From Linum tenue (taxonomy: Eukaryota > Streptophyta > Magnoliopsida > Malpighiales > Linaceae), in the NCBI GenBank assembly GCA_946122785.1, contig CAMGYJ010000002.1:40140495-40204494 (forward strand): 64,000 bases of DNA, read 5' to 3'. Position numbers and translations under genes: made by a program. The notes under the pieces were generated by a model. It ran no database searches, was not told where the DNA came from, and was given only the letters and a program-made list of their open reading frames with translations. Shown here piece after piece: positions 33,622 to 44,195 of the stretch (within the stretch, counting starts at the first letter, position 1; each line of letters opens with the position of its first letter).

Positions 33622-35246
33622 GGCTAAATTGCAAGTTTGGTCACTTGAATTGCTACAAAATTTCACGCTTGGTCACTCGAATTGGTTTATTCCAATCGTA
33701 GTCACTTAAATTAGTTGAACAGTTCAAGTTCGGTCACTCTCCGTTAACCTCTGTCAGACTCCGTTAGTGCCGTCAGTTAACTGCTGACGTGGCTAACAGA
33801 GATGCCAAGTCATCCAATTTAAACCCAACAAAAAACAGAAATTGACCCGCCACATCAGAAAAACCTGCCACCTCATATAAACACAACCCAACCCACCCAA
33901 CCTAAAAAAACCATTAACCCACCCAGAAAAATATGCCTCCTCTTCCTTGTGCTTTTCTTTCTACGATTCGCGCCGCTGCGAGAGAAAGGAAGGCGACTGA
34001 AGGAGCTGGTGACGGACCTCCGATGTTTTTTTCCCCACACACATTTCCTTATTGATTTCCTCTAGCGCCGATTCAAGGTTCTAGGTGCGTGAATTCTTCA
34101 ATCGCCAATACTGCCACCAAATCATAATCCCAAATCTACGGCGATATCTCGAGATTGAGAGAGCCGGCAAGATTGAGTGGGAATGGAGGGCGACGCGATT
34201 CTCAGATCATTCGACGGTGATGGTTTCTGGTTCTGGACACAGGCCTTGACAGCGACAGACAAGGTGTGAAAGAAGGCTAGGGATTCCCGGCCGCAATCGA
34301 AAAGACGAAGGCGACGTTAGGCTTCTTCTCCGCCGCCGTTAACCCCTCTTTCTTATCCGAATTGAAACCCACAGATTCCCGTGGGCATCTTTTCCACCTC
34401 TTCTTCGCCACCGTCAACCCGCACAAGAGAGAAAGAGAGTACGAAGGGATGACGCCGAGAGGGAGGTAGCTCCCGTAGATCTGAATCGTTCGCGACTCTG
34501 GAAACGTCAAAGCCCATGAAGCCTTCCATCCCGCCGAATAGAGAAACCAACAAGCGAATCTGTCGTGGTACTCCTAGTCTATCGTTACCAAGGCGCCGTC
34601 ATCATTGATTCACCAGCACCACCGACGCTGCTCTTTGATCTCAAATCTCAGCAGCGAACGGAGAGATCTACTATTGGGATCTGGAGAGCTGATCTTCTGC
34701 CGAATCGCCTATTGTGGTAGAGGTGTTTGTAGCACCGGAACCTTGGGTCTTTCACATAACACAACTAGAAAATAGTTCCCCCTATCCCCAAATGAAATGA
34801 ACGATTCTAGGAGGCAAACGAAAGCCAGAGATTCATTTATAGTGAGTAACCTTTCGCCAATCTCAATTAGGTCGCCGCCGAGTTATTTGAGATTTAGGGG
34901 TTTTCCGGTTAACAACTAGAGGTAGAAGACGAAAGTAAAGAAGAAGAAGGCGGAGGTCAACGAGGGTCGGGTTCGGTTTTTTTCATCGGATGGGTTAAAA
35001 AGTCGGTCGGGTTAGAGTTTTTTACGTGGAGGGTTGAATTATTATTATTTTTTGGTTAAATATGGATGACTCAGCTATTCTGTTAGCCACACCAGCAATA
35101 AACTGAAGACGTTAATGGAGATTAACGGAGAGTGACCGAACTTGGACTGTTCAACTAATTTAAGTGACTACGAATTGAATAACCAATTTGAGTGACCAAA
35201 CCTGAAATTTTGTAGCAATCCGAGTGACCAAACTTGCAATTTAGCC
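33622..35246. mobile_element. MULE-like element with long terminal inverted repeats
   Basis: The two ends are inverted repeats of roughly 180-190 bp (33622-33805 and 35070-35246), both beginning GGCTAAATTGCAAGTTTGG. The 1.3-kb interior is more GC-rich, with purine-rich and gene-like stretches on both strands but no transposase. Long TIRs, size and captured-looking interior fit a non-autonomous Mutator-like element or Pack-MULE. A 9-bp TSD was not identified; exact ends may be off by a few bases. Confidence 0.65.
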
Positions 35247-35940
35247 TAAAAATGAAATATGAAAATCAAAGTATCAAAACACCAATAAGTACCGAGCGAA
35301 GATTTAGTGACCTTAGCTAACCGTTGAACAGTTTTGTGATTTTTTAATTTTAGCTTCATGTATGTTTTTTTATTTAAAATGATACAACTAATTTATGTAG
35401 TCTGATTGGTTAAGATTATTGTCATGGTTGAAAATGACCATGGTTTGAATCTTAGTATGAGTTTCCTTTTTTATGAATAAATGAAAAACAAATAGATCAT
35501 TGTGAAGACAAAAATACTCTTCCTATTTTCACTCTCGTTGCAGGAAAATTTGAACGGGGTGGATGTTACAATATCTAGCTATTAATATACTTGTAAATAG
35601 ATGATAAGAAATTGAGATAGAGTAGGCCAAGAATGGGACGGGGTGGAGCACAAGTATCATTAACTCTGAATTTTTAAGAACTTGCTTAAATATATTGTAG
35701 ACACCTAATTAATTTAATTTTTAATGGCTCAATTAAAAAATATTTTTTAAGGATAATTTGAGAAATACCATAATACATACGAGAAACACAAAAAAAAAAT
35801 GCATAGTACAAATTTCATAAAGCACACTAAAAGCAGCTAACGCATATTACAAACACTAAATAAAGTAAAACACGAATCTCCTAAACCTTACCAGAAACAC
35901 AACACAAGTAATACTAGAAATTCTCGTATGCAACAATTTT
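35247..35940. other. AT-rich spacer
   Basis: No gene, RNA or repeat structure recognised. Confidence 0.4.
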
Positions 35941-36096
35941 AGCCACCCCTTCTCTCTATACTTTGAAATAGCTCTTGCCTCTCTCTAGCTCTCCTATTAC
36001 TTTTAAGTGGGGGTTGTCAGCCACCCCTTCTCTCTATACTTTGAAATAGCTTTCGCCTCTCTCTAGCTCTCCTATTACTTTTAAGTGGGGGTTGTC
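35941..36096. repeat. 78-bp tandem duplication
   Basis: Two adjacent 78-bp copies (35941-36018 and 36019-36096) beginning AGCCACCCCTTCTCTC and ending GGGGGTTGTC, differing at two positions. Noncoding. Confidence 0.95.
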
Positions 36097-37358
36097 CGTT
36101 CACCTCCTAGTGACCGTCGGCAACCCATCTTTTTTTATTGCTTTATTTAATTTTATTCTCATTTCCTTATGTTTTCCCGAATCTCTCCATGGGAGATTAT
36201 TATTTCCAACTTCAATCGCTCCATTAAGGGGTTGGCGTCGCTGTTTTTGTTCCGACTTCTCATTTCTAGATTCTATTCGATTTTTGGGTGTCAAATGGGG
36301 GTGGATTTTTTTTTTTTTTTTTTAATTCATCTTACTTTCTCCTTCCTTTTCCTTTTAGCCTACCTCCTTGCTTCATCCATTTTATGCAATGATTTGGAGA
36401 TGCAGGAACCCTCCTCAGTGAATCGACTCAGACAAAGTTTGTGGCTTTTGAAGATGAAGACTCCTTCATTTAGCTCCTGTGGCTTCCGTTTGTTGCTTGG
36501 TGGAAGATCGACTGTTCTTGCAACCATCCACTAAAGATGGGGTGGGATTCTAGTTCTTCTTGCCTTGAGGATTTAACTTCTTCTCTTTCTTCTTCCTTCT
36601 AGGGACAAAGTACTCTGGCATCCTTCGACTTGTGCTTCTTGGTCCGGCTCTGGATGGATTCGTCATTAAGTTGCTCTTCAAGCTGATGGGTGGGCATGAG
36701 AGTATCTAGTGGGCACGTTAGTTTCTAAAGTTAGATGGCAGATTGTGCTAGGGTTTTAGAGGTTTACCTTTGTATTACCTGGGTTTTGTGTAATTGGACT
36801 ATTTTGTTTGATTATATATGCTCTTGGTTGGCTAGGGTGACCTTTTTTTTTTTTTTGCCCTATGTAATTTGTTTCGGTCTTTCATTTGAGCATGTACCAC
36901 TTTGATCACTTCTTCAGTAATACAACTGGTTTGTCAAAAAATAATAGAAAAATGTTAGAAATATCACAATGCAAACCAAATATAGGAGAATGCCAACTCG
37001 ATCGAACTGGTCTAGAACGCATACTTGAAAACTGCTTGTTTAGGACGTAAGAGTGGAAAATCACGATGAATTTGGCTTTTGATGAAATATGCAGAGGCGA
37101 CCTTGTCGGAAAATGCACCAGCAACAAGATGGATGGAAGGGCGAGCGAAGATGGAGGACGATGCCGACGTAGAGAAATAACTACCGATCAACGATCATAA
37201 ATTGCATCGGGCAATTGCACTGTTTCATTAGAGATTTTTTAATCGAACAAGATTTAGGTTAGTAAAGAGTGAGTGAATGAGGAAAATCAAACGTGATTAG
37301 AAGAGAGAGAGAGAGAGAGGGAGGGAGAGAGAGAGGAATGTATGCAATGGAGGGATTA
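36097..37358. other. Spacer with T-runs and a GA microsatellite
   Basis: No supported gene. The stretch ending near 36950 (ACCACTTTGATCACTTC... followed by an A-rich tract) resembles the 3' end of a plant LINE but has no coding support. A (GA)n microsatellite is at 37301-37336. Confidence 0.35.
37301..37336. repeat. (GA)n microsatellite
   Basis: Imperfect GA/GGGA repeat, 36 bp, ending 22 bp left of the Cassandra TRIM. Confidence 0.9.
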
Positions 37359-37615
37359 TGTGACATTCCTAACATTTTTCCGACCAAGATATTGTATGTT
37401 TTGAGTCTAGGTCATTACGGTTTTGTGCCTACGAGTGCATATCAAAGTGATTTCCCACGAGGCCATCATCCTTGCAGTGCTCCACGGTGAGCACATATTA
37501 ACCTTAGAGTTTTTACAAGAACTCTTTCATTTCATTGCAAAATGCCTCAGTTTCTTACTTATTAATCATGGATCTCTTTCGTGCTTTGTAAAATCAATTT
37601 GCCTAAAGTGTTACA
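37359..37615 (-). repeat. Cassandra 3' LTR with 5S-like segment
   Basis: About 257 bp; the inner edge is estimated. The segment at about 37435-37520 aligns on the minus strand with 5S rRNA around the internal promoter (for comparison AGAACTC, TTAA and GTGCTC blocks and AAGTGATTTCCCA/GGTCACCCATCC-equivalent region). Confidence 0.75.
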
Positions 37616-37699
37616 TACACTCTCCCAGGGACTTAACGTCATCGTTGAGGGTTGCCCCACCATTACCCATGAGGAACACAGAGAGGCTCTGATAATACT

Positions 37700-37948
37700 T
37701 GTAACATCTCGAACATTTTTTGACCAATATATTGTCTGTTTTAGGCCTAGACCCTTACATATTTTGTTTTTATCTTGGGGTGCATATTAAAGTGACTTCC
37801 TGTGAGGTCGCTAATCCTTGCAGCATTCCATAGTGAGCAAGTTTTATCTTCGAAGTTCTTACAAAAACTTTTTCATTTCAACTCAAAAAGCGTCTTGTCA
37901 GTTAAACTCGATACTTACAACTCATGATATCTCACGTGAGTCGTCACA
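37700..37948 (-). repeat. Cassandra 5' LTR with 5S-like segment
   Basis: 249 bp, TGTAACATC...GTCACA. The 5S-like segment at about 37780-37865 is more decayed than in the left LTR. Confidence 0.8.
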
Positions 37949-37953
37949 GATTA

Positions 37954-38257
37954 GCTTAATAAAGACAATGGTCATTGTGACAAGAGACGTATCGTCCAAA
38001 AATTGACAACACCAAACAAAAGTGCGTAGGTTGCTGCACCGAAATAAAATATACACCTATCTAAATAAAACTGAAAGACACCCTTAGAATACTTAACCGA
38101 AGATAAGCCAAAAGATACACTGATACAGATCATATAAAACGTCATATATATATATCGCATCAAAGAAATTTATAGAGAATATTATCGGACATACATGTAT
38201 TGTCAAAAAAGATATATATATTAATTAATTAACGTCTGAAAAGTCAGATGCAGACCC
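37954..38257. other. Downstream flank of the DUF761 gene
   Basis: AT-rich 3' flank. Contains TATATATATA repeats near 38145; presumably includes the 3' UTR of the minus-strand gene. Confidence 0.4.
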
Positions 38258-38932
38258 TTAAAGACTTCGCTGGAGCATCTCTTGATACCTTTTGAAGGAC
38301 TCCAGCTTCTGCAGACGCATCTGCTTATGGAATTTCACGATGAACATGTCCGCCACGTCATCAATATTCTCATCGTCGTCATGAACATGATGACCATAAT
38401 CATCATCTTCCTCCTTATTGCCCTTGATTATGACCAGATCATCATCATCTTGATCATCATAGTACGGACAACATTGTTCGCCTTCATTACTTATTATATT
38501 GCACTCACTGCCGCCAACCTTAACAAGGCCAGGCTGGCCAGCCTCTTGGCTGCGGCAATGTGCAATATCCAGCACTGCCTGACCATCGTCGTTGCAGCAG
38601 GTTGTGCAGCAGCAGCTGCAGCAGCTTGCATCTGCCCTGCTTTTTCGATTAGGATCGTACACAACCATCGCCAGATGATCTTCATGATGATGATCATCGT
38701 GGCGGCTGCTCCCACCGAAAACTGTGTTGATCTTGTCGCAGACGGAAGCCAGCTGCAGTTGCATCACCTTTCTCTTCCTCTCCATCACCAAAGACGTCAT
38801 GGCCATCCGAGCTTTCAGTACTGCCCTTGTCTTGTCGCCGACAGCCGCGGATTTCGCCTTCAGCAGCGCCGAGGCCAGCAGCGATATCGTGTGCTTCAAG
38901 AAAGCGGAAGCTTTCTTACTCCTCGTCCTCAT
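38258..38932 (-). CDS. DUF761 family protein (224 aa)
   Basis: An intronless gene for a plant-specific DUF761 protein. The start is the first ATG of the open frame (MRTRSKKASAF); a TATATATA box lies 77 bp upstream, and the stop is TAA at 38258-38260. The N-terminal 70 residues are basic and alanine/leucine-rich (FLKHTISLLASALLKAKSAA, KARMAMTSL, ERKRKVMQLQL), as in the family. Residues 79-86 are His/Asp-rich, residues 104-113 hold seven cysteines (CCSCCCTTCC), and residues 158-191 are acidic. The last 35 residues are the DUF761 motif (DDVADMFIVKFHKQMRLQK, FKRYQEML). Function of the family is not well established. No signal peptide or clear membrane segment is seen. The plus-strand ORF over the same region (38282-38977) is a shadow. 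Confidence 0.88.
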   Translation of the reverse strand: MRTRSKKASAFLKHTISLLASALLKAKSAAVGDKTRAVLKARMAMTSLVMERKRKVMQLQLASVCDKINTVFGGSSRHDDHHHEDHLAMVVYDPNRKSRADASCCSCCCTTCCNDDGQAVLDIAHCRSQEAGQPGLVKVGGSECNIISNEGEQCCPYYDDQDDDDLVIIKGNKEEDDDYGHHVHDDDENIDDVADMFIVKFHKQMRLQKLESFKRYQEMLQRSL

Positions 38933-39008
38933 CGACCCTTCTCACTAACTGTAAAAATTCTTGTTATTATCAGGTGATTCAACTGATCAGAACCTATCAG
39001 CATTCAGC

Positions 39009-39016
39009 TATATATA
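39009..39016 (-). promoter_or_regulatory. TATA box of DUF761 gene
   Basis: TATATATA 77 bp upstream of the ATG at 38932. Confidence 0.65.
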
Positions 39017-41035
39017 GCCACCGACTAGCTAGCAATTAAATAAATAAATAAACTGATTAAAAGATCAAGTTCGAGGCATGCAACAGCATATATGCATGTA
39101 CTGGTGTGCAAAGGTTTGATCATAGAGATCAGCATGGCTAGAAAGGAACAAAACGCAGCTGCTTTTTTTTTTTTTTTCCTTCTCAATTCAAGTGGCCTTT
39201 TTCGGGTAATTAGTGGATTGCAGATGCTGGAAAGTTCTTTTCCGCGAAAGCTCGATGAATTAAAGTGCTCTTGCATGCATGGCATGGCAACTACCGCAGA
39301 ATTACAGGGCACATGCATCAAAAGTCGATTTGGTTCCGCGAAATGAGAGAATATGAAGGAAAAGATGAAGGAACCGGCCAGTACTTAAAAAGTGAAAAGA
39401 AGGGGTTGGCCGGCTATGGGGAAAGTATTTCCCGCACCATGCTTCGCATGTGAGATGTCACTCTAAACTGATAAACCATGTGCATATTGCATAGGTATAA
39501 CCTAAAAGTTTGATGCTAATTGCTAAAGGTTTAAAAGTAGAACCCGACCACTTGCCATCAATTATTTGGAAGAAATAGAAGTGACAGTAAGTCCATTCAT
39601 TGTCTAATTTCATCACGAGTATTGGATCGGATCCAAATGGACTCATGTGTATTTTTTTTTTAATATCCTTTGAGTTTGTGTTAGCTTTGAGCTGGTAATA
39701 TTTGGGTCAATTCATTTGAGTAGATATAATTGGGTTTAGATGATTATATATATAATAAAAGCAATATTAATAATTTCCTTAACTACCTTCAATCCAGTTA
39801 TACACCTTTAATGTAAGTGTTTTCACCCTTTAATTTGTTTCATAACAATTTTTTTTTTTTTTATAGAACAAAAAAAAAAATATATATATTAAGACAATGA
39901 TTGTATTATAATTGAGTAACCATTTTCTTTTGGATTTCCAAAATTATGTTCCGATTTAGACCCAAACTAAAAAATTGGGTATGAGTGTGACTCGAAAATT
40001 AAATTATCCAAACTTTATTTTGCCCGTAATAAGTTGGGTTTGACCAATATCCAAATATTGAGTCCTTTTTGTCGTCCATGGGAAGAAAATAGGCTGCTAA
40101 GTACTAACTTATTAGGGGTTATCCCTACTAATAACTACATTTATAACCTCAAAACTAATCATAGGGCTAAAATCACATGGAGGTCATTCTAAACAATTTA
40201 GATTATATTTATACAAACTCTAATCCTATTTATTTGCTTCATTTCTCATCTTTCACCAGGAATTACCATTTCGACCTGACATGTCTTACTCGACCTCAGG
40301 GACGACCCAAAACATATCTAAAATTTGTAGAAAAAATATCAACCTCCCAATAGTAGATCGAGTCTAGAAAAAATCTTAAGTTGTAACTCGTGTGATTGCA
40401 TCCAATGGGACCGTTGTTATTAAATGAATATGTTTATCATTAGACTACAATGCATTTGATGTAATAATCAAACATAAATATAATTATAATCTAAAATAAA
40501 AATTCAATTATACTCCAATTCCCTACCTATCAAGCATATAAGACATCGACAAACCAAGTACACAACTTTAAGTATGTTGGTTGCTAGCCTACCAATAACC
40601 GGGATGTCAAGTATGACATCATTCAAGAGGGGTAGGCATAGTGGGAAAAAGGAGAATTTGGCTAAGTTTTGTGATGATGGGGTCATCAACACCAAAGTGT
40701 CAAACATGACATCATTCCAAGTGGGTAGGCACAACGCACCCTCACCCCAAGTAGTCAGGCAGGTTCAGCCTCGTGGGTAGTCAAGCATGGTACATAATCG
40801 ACAATGTCATCAAGATTCTAAGTGTCAGCCATGTACACAATCATGTGGTAGACCACCTTATCAAGATCCTACAAGCATGACATCATGCAAGAGTGGTCAA
40901 CATGGGTATCACTAAGGCATCAAGCATCAAGGTATTTGAGACCAATGTGGTCACCACTACACCCACTGAGCGTAAAGTCCTCACTTGTCAAGCATTAGAA
41001 TTTAACTAGGTGAAAGACATGAGACACCCAACTAA
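39017..41035. other. Upstream region of DUF761 gene and spacer
   Basis: AT-rich with poly-T/poly-A runs at 39167-39178 and 39849-39890. From 40560 to 41000 a loose repetition of ATGACATCAT and TCAAGCAT phrases is seen, continuing after the Athila 2 element at 52654-52870; this suggests a low-complexity repeat into which Athila 2 inserted. No gene supported. Confidence 0.4.
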
Positions 41036-41040
41036 GTAGT

Positions 41041-42387
41041 TGATGACTCGATATTTACACATGTTTTTGTCCATCATTCTTATATTGTTTGAGGCTCAGA
41101 TCTCGGGTTTTAAGCCGACTTTACGCTAGGTTGTTCTTGTTTATGACATTTCTGGTCCTAATGCGTGAATGAAGGTTTGAGCACGAGTTTGGGCTCGATT
41201 GGGCGGAAACGGGACGAGCGATGGAGAGCAGACGAGTTGGACGACCAGTACGGGGAAGGCGCACGGTCGTGCATGGTGGCCGTGCAAGTGAAGATGCGCG
41301 ACCAGGGTTTGCAAGACCGTGCATGACATAATTTTCGGCCGTGATGAATTGTGCAAGAAGTCGCACGGCCTGACCCTATTTTCGCACGGGCGTGCACAAC
41401 TCATTTTCTGGCCGTGATGAATCATGCGAGAAGCTGCACAACCACGCTCTCAGTTTGCACGGGCCGTGCAATGGCCGTGCACTCCCCTCGCGGAACTAAT
41501 TCAAACGGTGCGTTTTGGGGTGCACGGGCAGCCAAGGAGGTTACACGGCCGTGCGGCCTGACCATGTAATCGCGGACAGCTGCTTTTTAACCCAATATCG
41601 GGGTTTGGAGAGGGAGACGAATTTTTGGAGCAAAAACAGAGTTCTAGAGAGGGAAAGTGCGAAGAACAAACCCCAAGAGCTATTTGGAGTGGATTTCTCA
41701 TCATTGAAGCACAGATTGCATCCCCAGGAGTGAAGATTGACATCCCAGAGCAAATTATTCCTCTTTCTCTCACTTGGGTATGAAGAACCCTAGTTCCATG
41801 TGTTAGGGATTTAGGTTGTAATGACTTTTGGACTGATATATTGTTTGATTATAATCGATTGAAGTGTGTTTATTGAGTCAATGAAATTCTGATCAACTTC
41901 TTTTGATTTCTGCTGCAACCTGAGATAGATAGAATCTGATCAGGTTGTTAGAGTTTCTTCAATCGGTAGGAGTGAATTGATTGTACAATAGTCAGTCAAT
42001 TCACTGCTTTGTACTGGAATCTACTTCCAGTAGTGAAGTTCTGTGTGTATTGCCTTAGCAGTCTATCCCGATGAAGGCTAGTCGTCTGCCGGCTAGTCTG
42101 TCTAAGAGGGCTTGGTCAGTTTCAGAGATTCCTAACTAAGGAACTAAGGGGACTCATTCCCGAGTGACTCTTCTCTTGCTTTAGGAAACCGGACAATTTA
42201 CTGTTTTTATTTCTGCTTTTACTTTTAACTCACCTACATTCACTTAATCACGCTAGATAATAGATAATCACGAAGTAGGCAATGAATCTAGGCCCTGAGT
42301 TGATATTTATTACTTGATTCCACTATACTGCATTTCCATTATGCGATTATACTTGGTCGCAGTTTGGTGTTGTGTTTTAACGTGTCA
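41041..42387 (+). repeat. Athila 2 5' LTR
   Basis: 1347 bp, TGATGACTCG...CGTGTCA. GCACGG(C/T)CGTGC-type array at about 41250-41565, ahead of a CTTTTTAACCC sequence. Confidence 0.92.
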
Positions 42388-42393
42388 AGTTTT

Positions 42394-42411
42394 TGGCGCC
42401 GTTGTCAGGAC
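42394..42411 (+). other. Athila 2 primer-binding site
   Basis: TGGCGCCGTTGTCAGGAC, a slightly mutated form of the Athila PBS seen in Athila 1. Confidence 0.85.
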
Positions 42412-42520
42412 TCTAGGTTATTGTAGACACGTGAACGTCTGTTACTCTAGCATTTTCTTTACTGCATTCTCTCACTTCCGCCTGTGTGCCCTCACGGGTT
42501 GTGTTTCCAGACTGTGTGCA

Positions 42521-43580
42521 TGTAGTGCACGTCACCAGTCGGGAGATCTATTGCCGTTATACCAAGAGCTTGAACGGACTTGTAGGAACTCCAAGCGAGC
42601 TTTAAAGGCATGACTGGCTGCGGAGGAAGCTTTGGAGCAACTGCACATCATCAATGAGGAAGAAATGGGCGATCCGGTGAATAATAACGCGGTTGTCCCC
42701 GAGGAGCACACCATGGGATACTACTGGACTGCCAGAGCCGCAAACATGAGGTCGCCCATCCAGCACCCTCAAGTTCCAGCTAACAACTTCGAGGTGAGCA
42801 CCTCTGTCATCACCATGCTGTGTGGCTCGGTGGTATTTCGTGGAAAGAAGGGGGAGTGTCCCAGATCGCACCTACGGCGATTCCACAAGCTGATCGATGG
42901 GATCAAGATAAATGGGGTCTCTGTCGATGCCATCCAACTGAGATACTTCTCATTCACTCTGGAGGGGCAGGCCAAGGAGTGGCTGGACATCACACCGTAG
43001 AGGACTGTCAGGCGATGAGGAATCTACTACTCCCCAGGAGCAATTGGACTTCATCGGCATTGTCAGGCGTTTCGACCCCTACAGCAACACGTATAACGGG
43101 GATGGCGCCAGCATCCCAACTTCTCTTGGAATGGAAAAAATCCTAAGCCACCCGTCTCCCAGGGAACTCTAGGTTTCCAGAGACCGCCATATCAGCCCAG
43201 GCAGGGGCAATTCTAGCAGCAGTCTCTCTACCAGCCCAGACAGGGGCAGGCTACTCAACCGCAGCCGTGACCTTTCCAATAGCCAGGTGCGGCTCCTGCA
43301 ACCCTAGTGCAGAATGATCCGATGGTAGAGCTCCGGGATCTGGTGGGTTCTCTAGCCTACTCCAGTGCTCATAAATTCAACAACATTGAGCAATTCATGG
43401 ATAAAGCTTCAACAAAATTCCTGGAGCTTGAAGCTGACCAGAGGAATACCCAGGCTGTTCTGAGGGATATCCAGACCCATCTTGGAGGTGTGGCTCAAGC
43501 TATTGCACAGAGGGAACCAGACACTTTACCAGGTCATACCATTCATCATCCGAAGGACCTAAATGCCCAATCATGCTAAA
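42521..43580 (+). pseudogene. Athila 2 gag with internal deletion
   Basis: Matches Athila 1 gag at the start (QSGDLLPLYQELERT) but without the initiator ATG. The 42632-43000 frame gives ANNFEV, HLRRFHKLIDGIKINGVSVDAI, LEGQAKEWLDIT. It then jumps straight into the equivalent of the zinc-knuckle end (HTVEDCQAMR), so a segment covering the middle of gag is missing near 42995. The downstream part (43307-43579) is out of frame with the first. Confidence 0.85.
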
Positions 43581-44195
43581 TTCATGAAGGATCTCCTCAC
43601 CAACAAGAGGAAGCTTAGGGAGCTGTCGACAGTGATGCTCAACGAGGAGTGTTCTGCCATCCTGCAGAACAAGCTACCAAAGAAGCGCAAAGACCCAGGA
43701 AGTTTTACTATCCCTTGCATGATTGGTAGTTTGCATGTAGGAAAGTCCTTGGTGGATTTAGGCGCTAGCATAAACGTAATGCCATATAAACTATTTAAAA
43801 AGCTAGGCCTAGGTGAACCCAGTAACACTAGGATGAGCATTCAACTAGCTGACATGTCCATTGTGCATCCTAGGGGCATTGTAGAGGACTTGATAGTCGC
43901 AGTAGGGCCATTCTCATATCCTGTTGATTTTGTTATTCTTGATATAAATGGGGATGTGGATGTGGATGTGCCTTTAATACTGGCTTTTCTTGCCACCGCC
44001 AAGGCGCCTATCGATCTGAATGATGGAAAATTAATTTTGAGGGCTGGGGGTGAACAAATCACCTTCTCTGTTTCTGATAACATGAAACACCCCTAGCTCC
44101 ATGATGATCTAGATTATTGTGATGTTATTGCTGATTTTGAGACCGCACTCGCCATCACGAGTGCGGGTACTGACGATTTCCTCGAGTGTTGTCTC
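43563..44195 (+). pseudogene. Athila 2 protease
   Basis: NHAKFMKDLLTNKRKLREL, then the retropepsin domain with LVDLGASINVMPYKLFKKL. The C-terminal part reads DVDVPLILAFLATAKAP, i.e. the LGRPF of Athila 1 is altered by a short duplication and a deletion. A stop at 44094-44096 (after NMKHP) separates it from the RT frame. Confidence 0.88.

Larger units (their letters stand above)
37359..37948 (-). mobile_element. Cassandra TRIM retrotransposon
   Basis: A 590-bp terminal-repeat-in-miniature element on the minus strand. Ends are TGTGACATTCC and GTCGTCACA with a perfect TSD GATTA (37354-37358 and 37949-37953). The right LTR (37700-37948, 249 bp) starts TGTAACATCTC and the left (37359 to about 37615) TGTGACATTCC. 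Next to the right LTR is a degenerate initiator-Met PBS (minus TATTATCAGAGCC). Each LTR contains a segment that reads on the minus strand like plant 5S rRNA, the hallmark of Cassandra. The interior is about 84 bp and non-coding. The LTRs are strongly diverged, so this is an old copy. Confidence 0.88.

Noticed and set aside
36120..36950. LINE 3' end on the plus strand
   Set aside because: The ending resembles plant LINE tails, but no coding domain or target duplication supports it.
38282..38977. 231-codon plus-strand ORF
   Set aside because: Antisense shadow of the DUF761 gene; hydrophobic composition comes from reading the acidic and Cys/His codons backwards.
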